Below the pieces are notes generated by a model that worked only from the letters and a program-made list of their open reading frames with translations, made no database searches and was not told the DNA's origin. The position numbers and the translations under genes are program-made. Of a DNA stretch of 64,000 nt, positions 1 through 12,944 are shown piece by piece (position 1 is the first letter of the stretch; every line of letters begins with the position of its first letter). Source of the DNA: Aulostomus chinensis (Eukaryota > Chordata > Actinopteri > Syngnathiformes > Aulostomidae); the NCBI GenBank assembly GCA_037954235.1, contig JBBMOA010000018.1:3913501-3977500 (forward strand), written 5' to 3'.

Positions 1-462
1 CCAAGTGCGGGGCGAAGCGAGAAGCTGCTATCAACCTCTTGCAGTTGGGGCACTCACACTCTTTGTTCTTCCACTGATTGTAAACCTGCCCAAATATGTC
101 AACTCCGGGTTGATCCACGATTTCTAGAGGAGGAGGAAGAAGAAGAAAAGTAAGCAAAGAGTACAAACAGAATGTGAAGTACTGGCAGCCATGGCACCAA
201 CCAAACTCCTTCATGCTTTCTTGATCAGTTTCATCCAAGAAGAAGTAGCCCTGTTTCACAGCACGATGCACCTCGAAGCACAGGCCCAAACAGGCATCTT
301 CCACCAGCTCAGAGTAGATGTCATGGACCAAGGCCTACCACACAGAGGACCCGGTTGATCACCAAATACAAATCTGACGTCTACAAGCGGAACACGTGTG
401 TATGATCTCACCTCCAGCCTGGTGTTGTCTGGGCCTGACAGGGGCATATCCTCCATTTTCAT
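1..462 (-). CDS. atxn7l3: Ataxin-7-like protein 3 (SAGA deubiquitinase-module subunit), first three coding exons, partial
   Basis: ATXN7L3 is the vertebrate Sgf11 homologue. In the nucleus it anchors and activates the USP22 histone-H2B deubiquitinase module of SAGA. Three minus-strand coding exons are visible: 462-412 (17 codons, starting MKMEDMPLSG), 334-202 and 123-1, where the gene runs off the window. Junctions are GT/AG and the frame is continuous. The protein reads through an N-terminal helix that includes EDACLGLCFEVHRAVK. It then enters the Sgf11-type zinc finger with CECPNC followed by RFAPHL, whose remaining ligand lies beyond the edge. A second ATG two codons in (456-454) could also initiate, but the longer start matches mammalian proteins as I remember them. 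The 5' UTR must extend to the promoter near 1.4 kb shared with rundc1. Identity is clear; the C-terminal part is not seen. Confidence 0.93.
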
Positions 463-1379
463 TTGAAAATCTGAATGGTAAATCTTGATAGCAAGGTAAT
501 GAGATGCTAACCTGTAGCTTAAAAAAACAAACAAACAGAAGCACATTTATGCTCACAGACAGCAAACACATTTAATCCATCACCGAGGGTCTGGATTACT
601 TACTTTGTAAATAGTTATCAACACTTGTGGCACGTCTCTCTTCATTCTGTGGAGAAAATGAACTTAAATGAACAGCTGACGTCATGTGTTGGATATAAAA
701 TACAAGTCTACTGAACACAGGAACCTTAAAAGCAAGCTGACAAGGGCGTCACACAGACGATCCAGAACGTCAGAGCACAGGTGAATCACCGTCAGCTGGC
801 TGACACAATGTGCTGTTAGTTGGAGCTGAAACAATAAAATATTTATAACCGCCGTCCCGACTGGATTCCATCAGGTGTGGTCGAAATGCACCCTTATTAA
901 CTGCACACGTAAAACGGACAAAACGGCCATTTTACCGCCGAGTAGCCAGCATCTAAGACGTTGCTAGACAACAACAGTGACAGGCGATGACAGCTCCTGG
1001 GCAAACTCGTGTCAACTAACATGACGTCTGGCTGTTAGCATCTGCTAGCTAGCAACCTGACTTCGACTACACATTAAAGATAAAGAAAATGCGTTCTTTT
1101 AGGCTACTTTACGCTATTATAACACACCGCCATGACGTTACATACATATACATATATATGCATTTTTTTAAATACCAGAAATCGTTTCCTCTTAGCGTTA
1201 CCTTGTCATACCACAAACTCAGGCAACATCGCCACCGCGTCAGTCCACAAACATTAGCAGGACACTTCGTCTACGTCCATCGTAATATCAGCCAAAAATC
1301 CTCCTAAAGGTGTTCTCCTCCCGTTGGTGTTGGTTATAAAGGTATCATAAACCCGCTTGACAGTTTTCAAGATACGAAT

Positions 1380-1560
1380 ATTGACCTGCAGAGCCGGAGA
1401 GCCCCGCCCCCGCAGTTCTGTACGTGCTCCATAGCTCCACTTCCGGTTATTTTCTTTGGCCGGCTGTGATTGGTCTGACGCTCACAAGTTCTGGCTGACG
1501 TATGAATCATCCTCCCCAAGATGGCGATACACCTGTTTCGACAGCGGTGATCCCTGTTGT
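1380..1560. promoter_or_regulatory. Probable bidirectional promoter between atxn7l3 and rundc1
   Basis: This stretch is CpG-rich and lies between the divergent 5' ends of atxn7l3 and rundc1. Directly visible are a GC box (about 1401-1410), an ETS-like ACTTCCGG (1439-1446), an inverted CCAAT box ATTGG (1469-1473) and a YY1-like CAAGATGGCG (about 1517-1526). There is no TATA box. This motif set is typical of housekeeping bidirectional promoters. The start sites themselves are inferred. Confidence 0.65.
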
Positions 1561-1653
1561 TGTGTGCGCAACTAAAGAAATAGAATTCCTCGAAGGAGTG
1601 AGAGAAAAATCTGGCGCCACTGTTAGACAGCAGGGGGGAAGTCAGTGCGCATA

Positions 1654-2774
1654 ATGTCCACAGAGGAGCTGTCAGCCTCGGACAGCGAGCCTGTCCTCGC
1701 CGGGGCTGGGGAACGATGGGCTCCGGTGGGCGCTGTGGCCAGTCCCGAGGATGAGCGGGGGAGAGCCGTCCTGCCGAGGCTAAGAGGCTCGTCGTCGGCT
1801 AGTGAGGAGGAAATGGCGGCAAGGCTGAAGAAGCTGGAAGAGGAGCAGGACCTCCTGAACTCCTCTCTCCTTGCCCTCACCTCCCACTTCGCCCAGGTGC
1901 AGTTCCGACTCAAGCAGATCGTTCACGCCCAGAGCGAAGAGAAGGAGAGGATGCTGGCTGAGCTGGAGGAGTTCGCCTTCAAGGGCTGCCCGCATGTGGT
2001 CGGCTGCAGGGCTCAGGATGCCAAACAGCTGGAGAACTCGGTGAGGCTCCTGCTCAGGATCTCAGCTCCACACAGTCAGACTGCACGCCTGAGAAACCGA
2101 CTAAACATCTCCCTGTTGTAGTCACAGAAGATTCAAAACTATATTTTACATCTTTATTATCATCAAAAACATCTCAGTGCAGGTCTTTAGTTATTCTGAA
2201 CCTCTCTTTTCTGATCGACTTTTCCAAGCAGCTGGAAAATGTTCATGTGCCTCCTCATCTTTGCTCATCTGCTGCTTTCTGATGAGAAACCATTATCTGT
2301 GGAGCAGAAATTTGCTTTATTATCCCTCCCCAGTGAAACACTGGACGAACACAGTCAGTGGGACTTTTCCCAGTGTTTACGTGTCTTTGCCAGTACGTTA
2401 GCATCAAATTAGCTTTATATGTTAAAGATGTCAACATCGGTAAGTATCCGTTACCCTTCAAATTTTTTTTAGAAAAATATCAGCAAATCAAATACCTGCA
2501 AAAATGCCAATATTGTGCATCCCAGACTGAAAAAGTCAGCAATTAATTGTAGGAATTTGTGGTTAACATATGAAACTGTCTCCGCGATGTGCAGCTTTTC
2601 TTTGTTTTGTGCCTGAATCAGATGTCATTTCAACAAAAACAGTTTTAATGTTCACAGATTTCGGAAATTGAGACGGAGGCTTTTAAAGTGTCAAATAATG
2701 AACAATAGAACTTCTAGAGATGAATCTGGGGGTGCATGGTGATATTGGCATGTCAGCAGATATTGGTCTTTAAA

Positions 2775-2838
<64 letters not shown>

Positions 2839-4773
2839 TTTTTTATATATATATATATACACAATGGCCCAGTTGTTTTTGTTGAAGTCTCGTCATCTTT
2901 GAGGAAACGCTGGTAAATATAAGATTCGAAAATTAAAGCCAAAAGGCCGCCTCTTCAAACGCACGACGCTTCAGTGCGGACACAACGTGAACGTCAGACA
3001 CCCTCATTTGTATACAGGTGATATCGACATTAAGATATTGGCTGTTCTAGAAAAATCCCTGGTCAAACCAACACTGGTGTCCACCGTGACGATCCTCAGA
3101 CAGATTTAGAAGTGCCTCTGTTGAATAAATACGCACGGACGCGCAGGTATAAATAGAGACCCGGTTAAGTGAAGTCATCACCTTGGCGGCTGCGGCCCCC
3201 GTCTGATTAAACTGTTGCGTCACACCCGAGGCTGCGCCCACCTCGGGTTTGCTTCCTGAGATCTCTTATCTCTGGTGGAAAATGTTGCTTTCTGCCCTGA
3301 GTGAGTGACTCACAGCACAGCGGGCTCATTGAAAACGCCTGCAGCAGATCGCTATCTGCTTTAATGAAAGCTTCCGTGTACTCAGCCGTGTTGTGGCAGG
3401 CCGCTTCGCCCCTGTTGTTTACCCGCTGCCTCCTCCACCTGTGATCGCCATGGAAGTACAGCTTCACATGTGAATGTTTGCATCTAAAGGTGTTTTAAAT
3501 TTCATTTCTCCCCTGTCCCATGCTTTGCTTGCAGGGTGAGCTGGTAAGTATGATGTTGGATGTCTGTTTGAGATATTGTGGTGTCTTTATTTGTGTGTGT
3601 GTGTGTGTGTGTGACTATTGTGATATTTATAAATTGGCCATAATCCAAAATATAATGTAAAATTCCTATCGCAAAGCAAAGTTCTGGATGGATCTACAAA
3701 AATAAATAACCCTCCAGCCCTCCACCATTTCGATGGCGATACTCTGCCGTCACATATTTCCTATGAAAACAGCTGTTGTTTCCACACGTGTCCGTTTATC
3801 CGTGTTGTTTCTTGCATGTGCGTGTGCTAAAGCCATCAAACTCAGACTCTGTACTTGTACTCTATCGCCATGAATAGTTACACATCTCCCGCTTTTTGAT
3901 ATTTTTTTCTTTGACAGAGATGTTTTGATGCATCGCTGACGATTCATCTTGTAAATTATTGTTTATCTCTGTTGTCATATCATTGTTCTGGGATAAGTTT
4001 TGTAACTGTGTTGTGAGCAATTACAACTTCAGAACCTGTACATGGCTGCAACCCTGTCAGACGCTCTCATTCCTGTACGGAAAAGGCTTTTTATCCGTGG
4101 CACAAATCCAACTTGGATCAGACTTTGTAGCGTGTGATTCAGTCTGTGGAGATCCTGAAGTTGATGGCTTGTGTTTGTGTTGTCAGAGTGAGAGAGAGAA
4201 GAGGGAGCGCCTGGAGGCTCAGAGAGAAAAACAGAAAGATCTCATTTTCCAACTGAAGACCCAGCTGGATGACCTGGAGCACTTCGCCTATCAGGAAGGC
4301 AGCTACGACTCACTGCCGCAGTCTGTCGTCATGGAGAGGCAGAAGGTGGGAATGTGAAACACAACAAACAGAATTTTGCTTCATGGTTACTGAGACATAT
4401 TCAGTTGTTCCATCCTTCTTTTTATGAATGTTTGCTTTGAGAGAACCAAATTATCCCTTCAGTCAAATGGTTTGTCACACTGAGTACACAAACGGATGTT
4501 TAACTGTTTCAGCTCAGACTTCACTCGTCAAATCGTCAAACAAGCTTCAGGCGCTGAAGCAGCAGTCACCAGCGTTTTCCAACTCCAGATCGTATTTGAC
4601 GTCAACGGAGAAAAGCTCCATCCGCCTGAATTCTCGTCGTTTGATATCATTTTACCCTCGTGATTGCCAGAACCTGGCATACAGCCCTCAGTCTATAGAA
4701 GTTAAAGCATGGGACGCATAACGATTGTAGTGTGCTGATACGCAGAGTTTGCAGTCCACAGTGTGTGTGTGTG

Positions 4774-4818
<45 letters not shown>

Positions 4819-6444
4819 TCCAAATTAGATAAACCTATTGGTTGTGAATTTGTTCTGTGGCTCTCTTTCTCAAGAGTTCCCCGCCTGTGAAGGACTCCTG
4901 CGCCTCAGCTCACTCCAACTGTGGGTTACGTGTTGCACAGCCGATTTTATGATTATTCTTTAATCCTCTTACGTTTTCCAGGTCATCATTGACGAGTTGA
5001 TTAAAAAGCTGGATGTGAACCTAAACGAGGACATTGGGAACTTGTCGCCCGAGGAGCTGAGGCGCCGAGTCGATGCTGCTATTGCTCAGATCGTCAATCC
5101 TGCCAGGGTGAAAGAGCAGCTGGTGGAGCAGCTCAAAACCCAGATCAGGGACCTGGAGATGTTCATCAACTTCATCCAGGGTACAGAGTCTCTGACATGC
5201 TTCCTCTCTCACGGAGGATTCTGCTCATTTAAAATCACATTTGGCATCTTTTATTGATTTAATAAATAACCTTTTTGTTCTTCCAAAAGATGAAGTGGGG
5301 AACCCTCTTTTATCAGATGGTGGCCCCAGCCAGAAGCCACAAGCAACAGGGACCAGTGCTCGAGCGGCAGGGATGAAGAAAGGTCAGTCACTGTCGATCA
5401 AATGTTCCCGGAATGTACCAGGATATATCAGCCTGTCCCTCCATTTTCAGACATGCGTCCTGTAGTCCTCCCAAGTTTCCTGTATCAATGGTTTGTCTGG
5501 ACGACCTGGACGCTGTTTGTCAACACTTCAAGTACATGATGTGTAGGTTATCCTGATTTTTTTGTCCCTGTCTCACTGCAGTGGACCCAGAGCAGGCCCA
5601 GAAGATGCGAGAGACCGGCCTGCAGCTGATCCAGAAGGCCCTCGCCGTGCTGCAAATCTTTGCCGCTAGCCAGTTTGGCTGCTCGGCCAGCCAAGTCCCT
5701 CAGAGCATGTGGCCTCAAGAGTCATCGATGCAGGACTACGGGCCTCTGCTGCAGCGTCTGGAGGCAGCTGTCGACAAGGTGCGAGTGCTGGGCTCACGCA
5801 GACAGCCCTCTATCGAACATGTGGTCAACTACACCAGCAACTCAGCACTGGGGCCCCGAGACGAGCTGACCACATCTGTGAGGAAAGAGTTGGCGATTGT
5901 TTTGAAAGACTTGCTGGCGCATGGTCTCTTCTCGCCCTCCCAGACTATGAGCCTGGTGCTGGCACCCATCTCCTGCCTGCTGCCTTACAGACCAGCCCCA
6001 CAGACCATGCATCCTTGGGAACTCTTTGTCAAATACTACCACTCCAAGAACGGCAAGGCCTTCGTGGAGTCACCGGCCCGCCAGCTCTCACAGTCCTTCA
6101 GCCTGCCTGTAGGAGGCGGCCCGGTGACTGTCACCCCCAAACAGTCTCTGCTGTGGGCCATTCACACTGTGCTGAAGGAGCACGGACGATACAAGCGAGG
6201 GCCAGACACAGAGTTCAAAGCTCTGGTGTGCATGGCTCTGAATGAGCAGCGACTGGTGTCATGGCTCAACCTGCTGTGTAAGTCCGGGACTCTGATACAC
6301 CCTCACTACTACTCCTGGAGCTACATGGCACAGACCGGCTTTGAAGGAGCCTTGCGCATCCTGGGCCGCATCAGCCACCTCAAGTTCCACCTCCCAGTGG
6401 ACCTGGCTGTTCGGCAGCTGAAGAACATTAAGGATGCGTTCTGA
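1654..6444 (+). CDS. rundc1: RUN domain-containing protein 1, five coding exons, 566 aa
   Basis: Coding exons are 1654-2040, 4187-4345, 4982-5180, 5290-5382 and 5582-6444, totalling 567 codons including TGA. The ATG at 1654 is chosen; the frame is open to a GTG nine bases upstream, but ATG fits. The N-terminal part has RWAPVGAVAS and a coiled coil with SSLLALTSHFAQVQFRLKQI. Exons 2-3 carry a second coiled-coil block containing KTQLDDLEHFAYQEGSYDSL and NPARVKEQLVEQLKTQIRDL. The last exon encodes the C-terminal RUN domain, including MHPWELFVKYYHSKNGKAF and ending in VRQLKNIKDAF. RUN domains generally bind small GTPases; RUNDC1 itself has been reported as a p53 regulator, with little mechanism known. 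Human RUNDC1 is somewhat longer (about 613 aa), the difference lying mainly in the N-terminal region. Confidence 0.95.
2041..4186 (+). repeat. rundc1 intron 1 with AT and GT microsatellites
   Basis: This 2.1-kb intron contains a long AT-dinucleotide tract at about 2782-2859 and a GT tract at 3592-3613. A GT/AT compound tract lies in the next intron at 4761-4817. No further coding exon is visible in this interval. Confidence 0.85.
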
Positions 6445-8740
6445 TGAGGAACCAAAGAGGCAATCAATTCATGCAGAGTAGAGAAACACCAGTCTGAGAA
6501 TGATTTACCTGCTACTTCCTGGGATCTAAAAGGGCAACTCCAAGTATGTGGCATCTTAAACGGAGCCTGACTGGAGTTTGGGGCCAATTTACATATTGGG
6601 ATGTATAAAGTTCAATCAATCAATCAATTTATTGGCTGCAGGGACGATGCGTTTCTAGAAATTTGGTTTTTGTAACCAGTACCATTATCACGATATTCAG
6701 TACCAAACTTGATACCATAACTCCAAACTAACTAGATGAATAAATTCCACCTGTTCATTTGAGGGGAACTTGCTTCACACGCAGTTGTGGGTTGTTGTTT
6801 TTTTTCTCGACACGACGCAGCAGACTGTTCATGCATGTGACTGTCCAGTATTGATGACACCCTTGGTACCATAGAAGAACAAGCACTGTCTCATTTTCAC
6901 AATTTAAGCTTTGACTTGGTACTGAAGTATCCGCTCCTGTGTGTGGGCCGCATTAGAATATATAGATATCGCTACTTGGTAAGTAAAAGTGCATAAAAAC
7001 AATCAGCAAAATGTACATAAACTCAAAAGTCTCAGTCGTCATGACACAAATGGACCAATATACTGTAGAGTGGTAGAGTATCAAATATACGTGCTTCCTC
7101 ATAGAAGTCTTAGCTACATACGATGCAACATTGGGGCAAATCCCACTGAGTCTCAATATCAAGTAATTGTTCAGTTTAATGGGCTGAAGCTCCTCAGCGA
7201 GGGTTTAGTGAACCTGGGTGGACGTTGTTAGCTTCTAAGCTAACCTGGACTTCAGACAAGTGGCACACGACACAGCTCAGCGTGGTTCTTGGAGTTTTCG
7301 ATGTACTTATCGACACTGAGCCCACATGGAGGTCAGTGTTCAGCGGTGTTGTCGCTTGTTTACCTGTAGTCAGCAGACGTGTTGCTTTCCCTGCTGCCGC
7401 CATTTGGCATGTTGTCGCTGTGCAGTCAGTTTCTAATGCAGAAAGCTTAGGATTTAGAAGTGTAGCAACGTGTTCCTGCAGCAGTAATTGAGGTGATACG
7501 GTCGCTCCTTTTCTTCCATAGAACGGGGGTCCGGAATGATCACCTGACTTCAGTATTTGATGAAATGTACCAGGTAGATCTTTGCCCAAATTCCACTGCA
7601 GATTCGTTAGGTGATACCAGCTCTGTTCCATTGGGGCTTTGAAACGAGATTGAGATGACCTCGTTTTCAGTAGAGATTTCATGACCTTTGTGACCTTTGT
7701 CTTATCAACCATGATGGCGCCCTGACCCGTGCAGCTATCGTGGTCATCAGAATCAGACTGTAAAGTGGTCCATGTGGAGAGAATCCCAAAGAATCACGAG
7801 GAGACACCGGGACTGTGATGTTTTTGTCTTTGTGTCCTTCTGCGGGTGGATCACACGTTTGCCTCATGGTGAAGCTAACCAATGCAACTCAGGGGGACCT
7901 GAAGAGACACGGTTCTCACCGCTAGCGTCATGGTGAGCTCATTGAGGGGGGGAATCGAAATGTGTAACTGGATTTCAAATATGCAGCCGTCAGCTTGTCA
8001 CTTCTCTCCAGTTCTGAAGCTGAATCAGTTCCTGCACGCTGTGTGAAAAACATTCTCAACCCTGTATGCTGCTTCTTTCCTGTTCCGGGTGATGGCGATA
8101 GGAATTTATATCTGATGTTACAATGACGTGACTGTGGGAGATCAAGTTTTATGTTTTTCATTGGTAAAACAGTTTTAATCTTCAAGCTGAGTTGCATGGA
8201 CTGCTTTCTTGAATACTGAATGTAAAACCATAGATGCTATTAAACAGAGGTGAGCGTATATGTATCTGCTCCATGTTTACCCTCGAGTGGGATCAAGCTG
8301 CCAGTGATGCTGGGCCAACACGCATGATACGAACCTCTGATACCTACAGCAGCACATCACATCAGAATACACTGCATTTTTAACCTCTTTACCAGTTTCA
8401 TGTCATCATGTTGACTTGTGTTCTGTTTCAGACTATCTCTTGTGAATGTTACACTCTGTTTAGTTCATAATGATCCTGGTGGAATTGTTTTCTCTTGTGA
8501 CTTTTGTATGGAAACGTGTATTTATGAACCAGCTCCTCCCCGCGGTGGGGGAACCATGTAGAGCACTCGTAGAGCAGCTGCTTTATCGTCTACTCGGTGT
8601 GGGACAATGAAGGAGTTATTTTATGATGTTTTTATTTAATCACTTCAAAGACATGGATTGTGTTTGTCATTGTTTAAAATCATATTTCATTCATAGCTGC
8701 AGCTGTAAACAAGTTAAACATGATAAATAAAATGCTGTGC
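6445..8740 (+). other. rundc1: rundc1 3' untranslated region (inferred)
   Basis: After the TGA at 6442-6444 there is no plausible splice continuation. The first strong polyadenylation signal before the rpl27 promoter is AATAAA at 8726-8731. A 3' UTR of about 2.3 kb is therefore inferred. Short open frames in it show no recognisable family and lack codon character. Shorter isoforms are possible. Confidence 0.5.
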
Positions 8741-9149
8741 TGCTTATTGGGCCTTTCGCTTTTCTTTTTTTTTTAATCAAGAAACAAAGCTTAATTTTAT
8801 TTTATTTCAATTAGAAAAATAATCTCTCCAAATCACCTGAACATATATAATGTCTATCTATCCATCTATACATACATGTATATGTGTATTTATGTATATA
8901 TGTACATAAAAGTAAATAGATTTATTCATACACATACATTTTTCACAATTACTATTTTTTTTAAAAAGTACATCTACTACTGTGACATATTCAAGCAGCT
9001 CCTCAAACATATAAAGTCACGATCAATTTCGCCTAAATGTAACATTCTTTTGATGTGCAATATATAGATATATAGATATTGATTATAATGACATTTAAAT
9101 AGATAAACATTACGCCATGGGACATTTCAGAACGTTTCGCGAGCGGAAT

Positions 9150-9245
9150 TGAAACCGGAAGTGACGCACGTTTCCCAGCGTGTCAAAGTTCACGTAAGAC
9201 TTCCCAACTTCCTTTTCGGGTAACGGTGGCATTAGAACAGCATCA
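9150..9245 (+). promoter_or_regulatory. rpl27: rpl27 core promoter, TOP-type start and non-coding exon 1
   Basis: An ETS-like ACCGGAAGTGACG lies near 9154-9166. A polypyrimidine stretch CTTCCTTTTC at 9208-9217 resembles the 5' terminal oligopyrimidine start of ribosomal-protein mRNAs, which places them under mTOR/LARP1 translational control. A donor GTGAGT begins at 9246, so exon 1 is a short non-coding exon ending at 9245. The 5' UTR intron runs to the acceptor at 9775 and contains a YY1-like ACATGGCGGC near 9439-9448, a common arrangement just downstream of ribosomal-protein starts. Exact start site is inferred. Confidence 0.6.
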
Positions 9246-9777
9246 GTGAGTGAGCGTTCCTGTGAATCAATCTTAAAACATCGCATCTGATTTGATCAAT
9301 TAATGAGTTTTATCTTACCAGACACACGCGTATTACCCTTTTACACGAGCCCAGTCTGTTATGGAGCAGTATTTTTACATTATAGGACATTAATGTCAGC
9401 GTTTATTGCAGCGCTTCGGCTCTGTAGCTTTCAATCCAACATGGCGGCCTCCCTTGGCGTAAACGCGTCGCCTTCATTTGAACAAGCAGTCAGTTGGTTT
9501 GTGTTCGTGTGTCCGGATTGTGAGGTGTGACACTTATTCTAATTTTTTGTGTGTAAAGTATCAGTCCGATTTTACATTCACATGAAAAGCTGCTCTTCTT
9601 CTGGAAGCTAATGCTAAGTTAGCCGGCTAATCAGACTGCTAAATTGAGCCGAATTTGTTATCAGAACCACCTCCGGGTCTTCCGTTCAGCTTATTCTGGG
9701 CCCACAGTAGCGTTCAAACACACGTGAATGATTTTGTGTGGCAGGTTGATTCCAACTCTTGTTTGTTTTTGACAGAT

Positions 9778-10940
9778 ATGGGCAAGTTCATGAAGCCTGG
9801 GAAGGTGGTGATGGTCCTAGCCGGGCGCTACGCCGGCCGCAAAGCTGTCATCGTCAAGGTAAACCTCAAAAGAAGTTGAAGCCTTAAACGCGACTTAAAC
9901 CTATCTAACTGCTCGTGTATACATGTTTAAATGAATCAGTCCAGAAACAGGAGGAAGCTTAAGCACAAGGCATGGAAATAGTTACAGATGTGAAGCTGAG
10001 ATACTTGTAGTTTAGAAAATGTCTTTCTAAAAAGTATCTTCAGCATCTGCTACAACGGGACATGACTATGTTACAAAGGGTAATGTGTATCTCACAGGTC
10101 TACTGAAATCAGCAGGCAATGGATATTAATAAAGCATTTGCAGTAAACTTATGATCTCCAGAGTAGTGTTTTGCTGGTGTTGGACCCCCTGACATCATCT
10201 CAGCTGCACCCACAGCAGTTCCTCCTGCCTTCAAGTGCAGTACTGCTAATCCGTTGCATTTGTAGAAGCTGCTGTTACTGTGCGTGCAGTCGTAGCTGGT
10301 TACTGGGCAGTTACTGCTCTTTACTGGTGTAGTGCAAGCTGTGCAGCGGCACTTTTCCCCGTCTTAGTTGTGTAGTAATTGCCAAGCGTTAATTAGGAAA
10401 CGTGTTCTCCCACATAGTTGGCCTGATATCACAGCCCTCTTTTAATGTCCTCACAGAACATTGACGACGGCACCACTGACCGCCCTTACAGCCACGCTCT
10501 GGTCGCAGGCATCGACCGCTATCCCCGTAAGGTGACCACGACCATGGGCAAGAAGAAGATTGCCAAGAGGTCCAAGATCAAGGCCTTCGTCAAGGTGTTC
10601 AACTACAATCACCTCATGCCCACAAGGTCGGTACCTCTTTCTTGCTCTCAAATTAAAAAAGGGTATTTGTTATACAATGTCCTGAGTCTGATGTGACATC
10701 CCAGCAGTGTAGCGCTCTCTACTGGGGCTGAATGATTGTTCCTGCTAGGAGTTGGGAGGTCTCTGCTCACCCCTCAGTGTCGTGGTAGTCGGCGTAGTCG
10801 TTCAAGTGCATTTTTATGGATCGAGTTATTTGATGCTGTATAATCTTAACACTTCAATAGTAGATAAATAGTTTCAGTCAATTACACCAACCCTCAGGCA
10901 CATCAAGGCAAATCTTACAGAAAGCAAAGTCAATTTATGC

Positions 10941-10979
<39 letters not shown>

Positions 10980-11931
10980 TGAGGCCAAGCTTGTCTAATG
11001 CATTTGAGACCTGGTTGTTGACGTGTTCTTGCTTGTTGTCCTGTTTGCTGGTGCGTTGTTGTATTTGTATATCTGAGAGGATTTGGAGACACCAGTGGTA
11101 GGAATGGTGTGTTGTCCATGTCCATCCTTGATCATGTGACCAGAGACAATTGATTCTTGATTTCTGAATCTGATTGCTCTGCTGTGCAACGCCATGTGGT
11201 GCTTCTGTTTTAGGTCGTCCAGGTGTTGAATGTCTTTAAAAGCTGCTTTCCAATCAGCTCGCTGATCTTTAAAATACGCCGAGGCTGTCACAGTACAGAG
11301 TTTTACCTGCGACAGTTGGGCAGCTGTCACCCAGGTGTGTTCTGAACAAATCAGTCACTCTGCTGCCTCCTGTTGTACTCTGTGGTACGAGTTATTCAAT
11401 TTAATCATTTAAAAAAAGGTACTTAGAGTTCTGTTGAGTTTGTGATGTATGTGTTTGTGATGTGGAACATCTTAACATCAGAGCAGAGAAGAGGGTGTGT
11501 GTGTGTGCCTGCAGCTTCCAGCTCTAAACGTCTGCATGTGTGAACGTAGCTCCTCTCAGTGACCCCTTCCAGAGATTTTTAATGAGTGTGAATTGCTTTC
11601 CTCAGATACTCTGTGGATATTCCTCTGGACAAAACTGTTGTCAACAAGGACGTCTTCAGGGACCCCGCCCTCAAGCGCAAAGCCAGGCGGGAGGCCAAGA
11701 TCAAGTTTGAGGAGAGGTGAGGCTCCTGGCTGCGGACGCTGAAGCATTAAGTGCATGTGTTTGAGTGGACGCCAGCAAAACTTCCACATGTCAAAGATGA
11801 AGCAGCAGCAGCAGCTCCTGCACTCGTGCTCAGGCGTTTGAATTCAAGACAGTGTTCTAATTCTTGCTTGTTGTGTTTTCAGGTACAAGACGGGCAAGAA
11901 CAAGTGGTTCTTCCAGAAGCTCAGATTCTAA
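9778..11931 (+). CDS. rpl27: 60S ribosomal protein eL27, four coding exons, 136 aa
   Basis: This is a structural protein of the large ribosomal subunit. Coding exons are 9778-9858, 10457-10626, 11606-11716 and 11883-11931 (TAA). They join in frame to 136 aa, the usual eL27 length. The protein starts MGKFMKPGKVVMVLAGRYAG (KOW-like N-terminal domain), contains DRYPRKVTTTMGKKK and ends WFFQKLRF. All junctions are GT/AG. AATAAA at 11949-11954 lies 18 bases past the stop, giving a very short 3' UTR as expected for a ribosomal-protein gene. Intron 3 (10627-11605) has a GT tract at about 10940-10979. I saw no convincing C/D or H/ACA snoRNA in the introns. Confidence 0.98.
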
Positions 11932-11959
11932 ATTCACTTGGTTTCACAAATAAATGTTT

Positions 11960-12920
11960 AAAAATGAACTCTTGAGTGTTCTGGGGTCTTTATTTTTCAT
12001 CCTGAAGACGAACTTGTTCACCGTCACAAGGCTCTGATTGGGCAGACGGTTTCCCACGGAAACATTCTGTGGGCCTGCTGAAGCTTTATTTGTTCAAGTC
12101 TGGTTAACAGGTTGTCTTGTGCTTTACTTCATTACGTCGATTGTTCACCCAAAGCCTAAAAGAAGTAGATGAGCGAGGAAGGGAGAGACGGGTTGGCATC
12201 AAAGGTTAAAGAGCAGGAGGCGGACCACGTCGAAGTTTGTCACTCTTACATCTCTGCATTTCTGAGGGATGTTGAGTGTCGTTTAATTTTTATAATCCAA
12301 TAGTGTGATTTTCTCCTAGGGGCAGTACAAGGTGTGACACCCTATGCCCTTTGACCCTTGGGTTGTGTGTGTGTGTGCGCGTTTGTGCGTGTCCTAGAAA
12401 AATGAATTGACCCCAGGAGGAGGAGGGGTCCCAGTCCTGAGACAGACAGGCTAATGTTGCTGCAGCTACAGAGCAGATGAACACAATCTAACACTTCTAG
12501 ACTAAGAAGATGTGATGGATCCAGATGTTGAGCAACTTTCAGCTGAAAGTTTTTTGTTTTCTGTTGGGCAAGCTGAACCACCCGCAGAGCCCCTCATATC
12601 CAGAGATACTGGGTCTGGGTGCCCTCCACGAGCAGTTAGACCGAGGCATCTGACCCGGGTCACTAATCTGCCTCTGAAAACCACGGTTAAAGAAGTCATT
12701 CTCAGAGAGTGTTAGAAGTTGCAGCTGACAATTAGCGTGAGGTCACCTGAACAGCCAATAATTTGCAAAGTTGAGTTTAAAAAAACAAACCAATTCATAT
12801 AAAAAAAATTTTTTTACCACGTTGTTTGCCAGCACTTGAAGGCGGCATCAGATGGTCTGTCCCAGATTGAGGTCGCAGCAGCGCCCCCTGATGGAGGCGC
12901 TGAAAAACATCAGGTTTTCT
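11960..12920. other. Intergenic spacer between rpl27 and ifi35
   Basis: This interval of about 0.9 kb follows the rpl27 polyadenylation signal. I see no coding exon or RNA gene in it. It contains a short GT-rich stretch near 12364-12390 and A/T runs near 12780-12820. The last part probably belongs to the ifi35 upstream regulatory region. Confidence 0.6.
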
Positions 12921-12928
12921 GATTGCGA

Positions 12929-12944
12929 GAAAGAGAAAGTGAAA
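12929..12944 (+). promoter_or_regulatory. ifi35: ISRE/IRF-binding-like element upstream of ifi35
   Basis: Three GAAA motifs occur with exact two-base spacing (GAAAGAGAAAGTGAAA). This matches the GAAANNGAAA core bound by IRF proteins and ISGF3. It lies about 30 bases upstream of the end of the inferred non-coding exon 1 (donor GTGAGC at 12971) and about 200 bases upstream of the ATG. Position and spacing fit an interferon-inducible gene. Function is inferred, not shown. Confidence 0.8.

Noticed and set aside
5709..6245. 178-codon frame within the last rundc1 exon
   Set aside because: It is a +1-type shadow of the RUN-domain coding exon, which reads through 5582-6444 with a clear RUNDC1 match.
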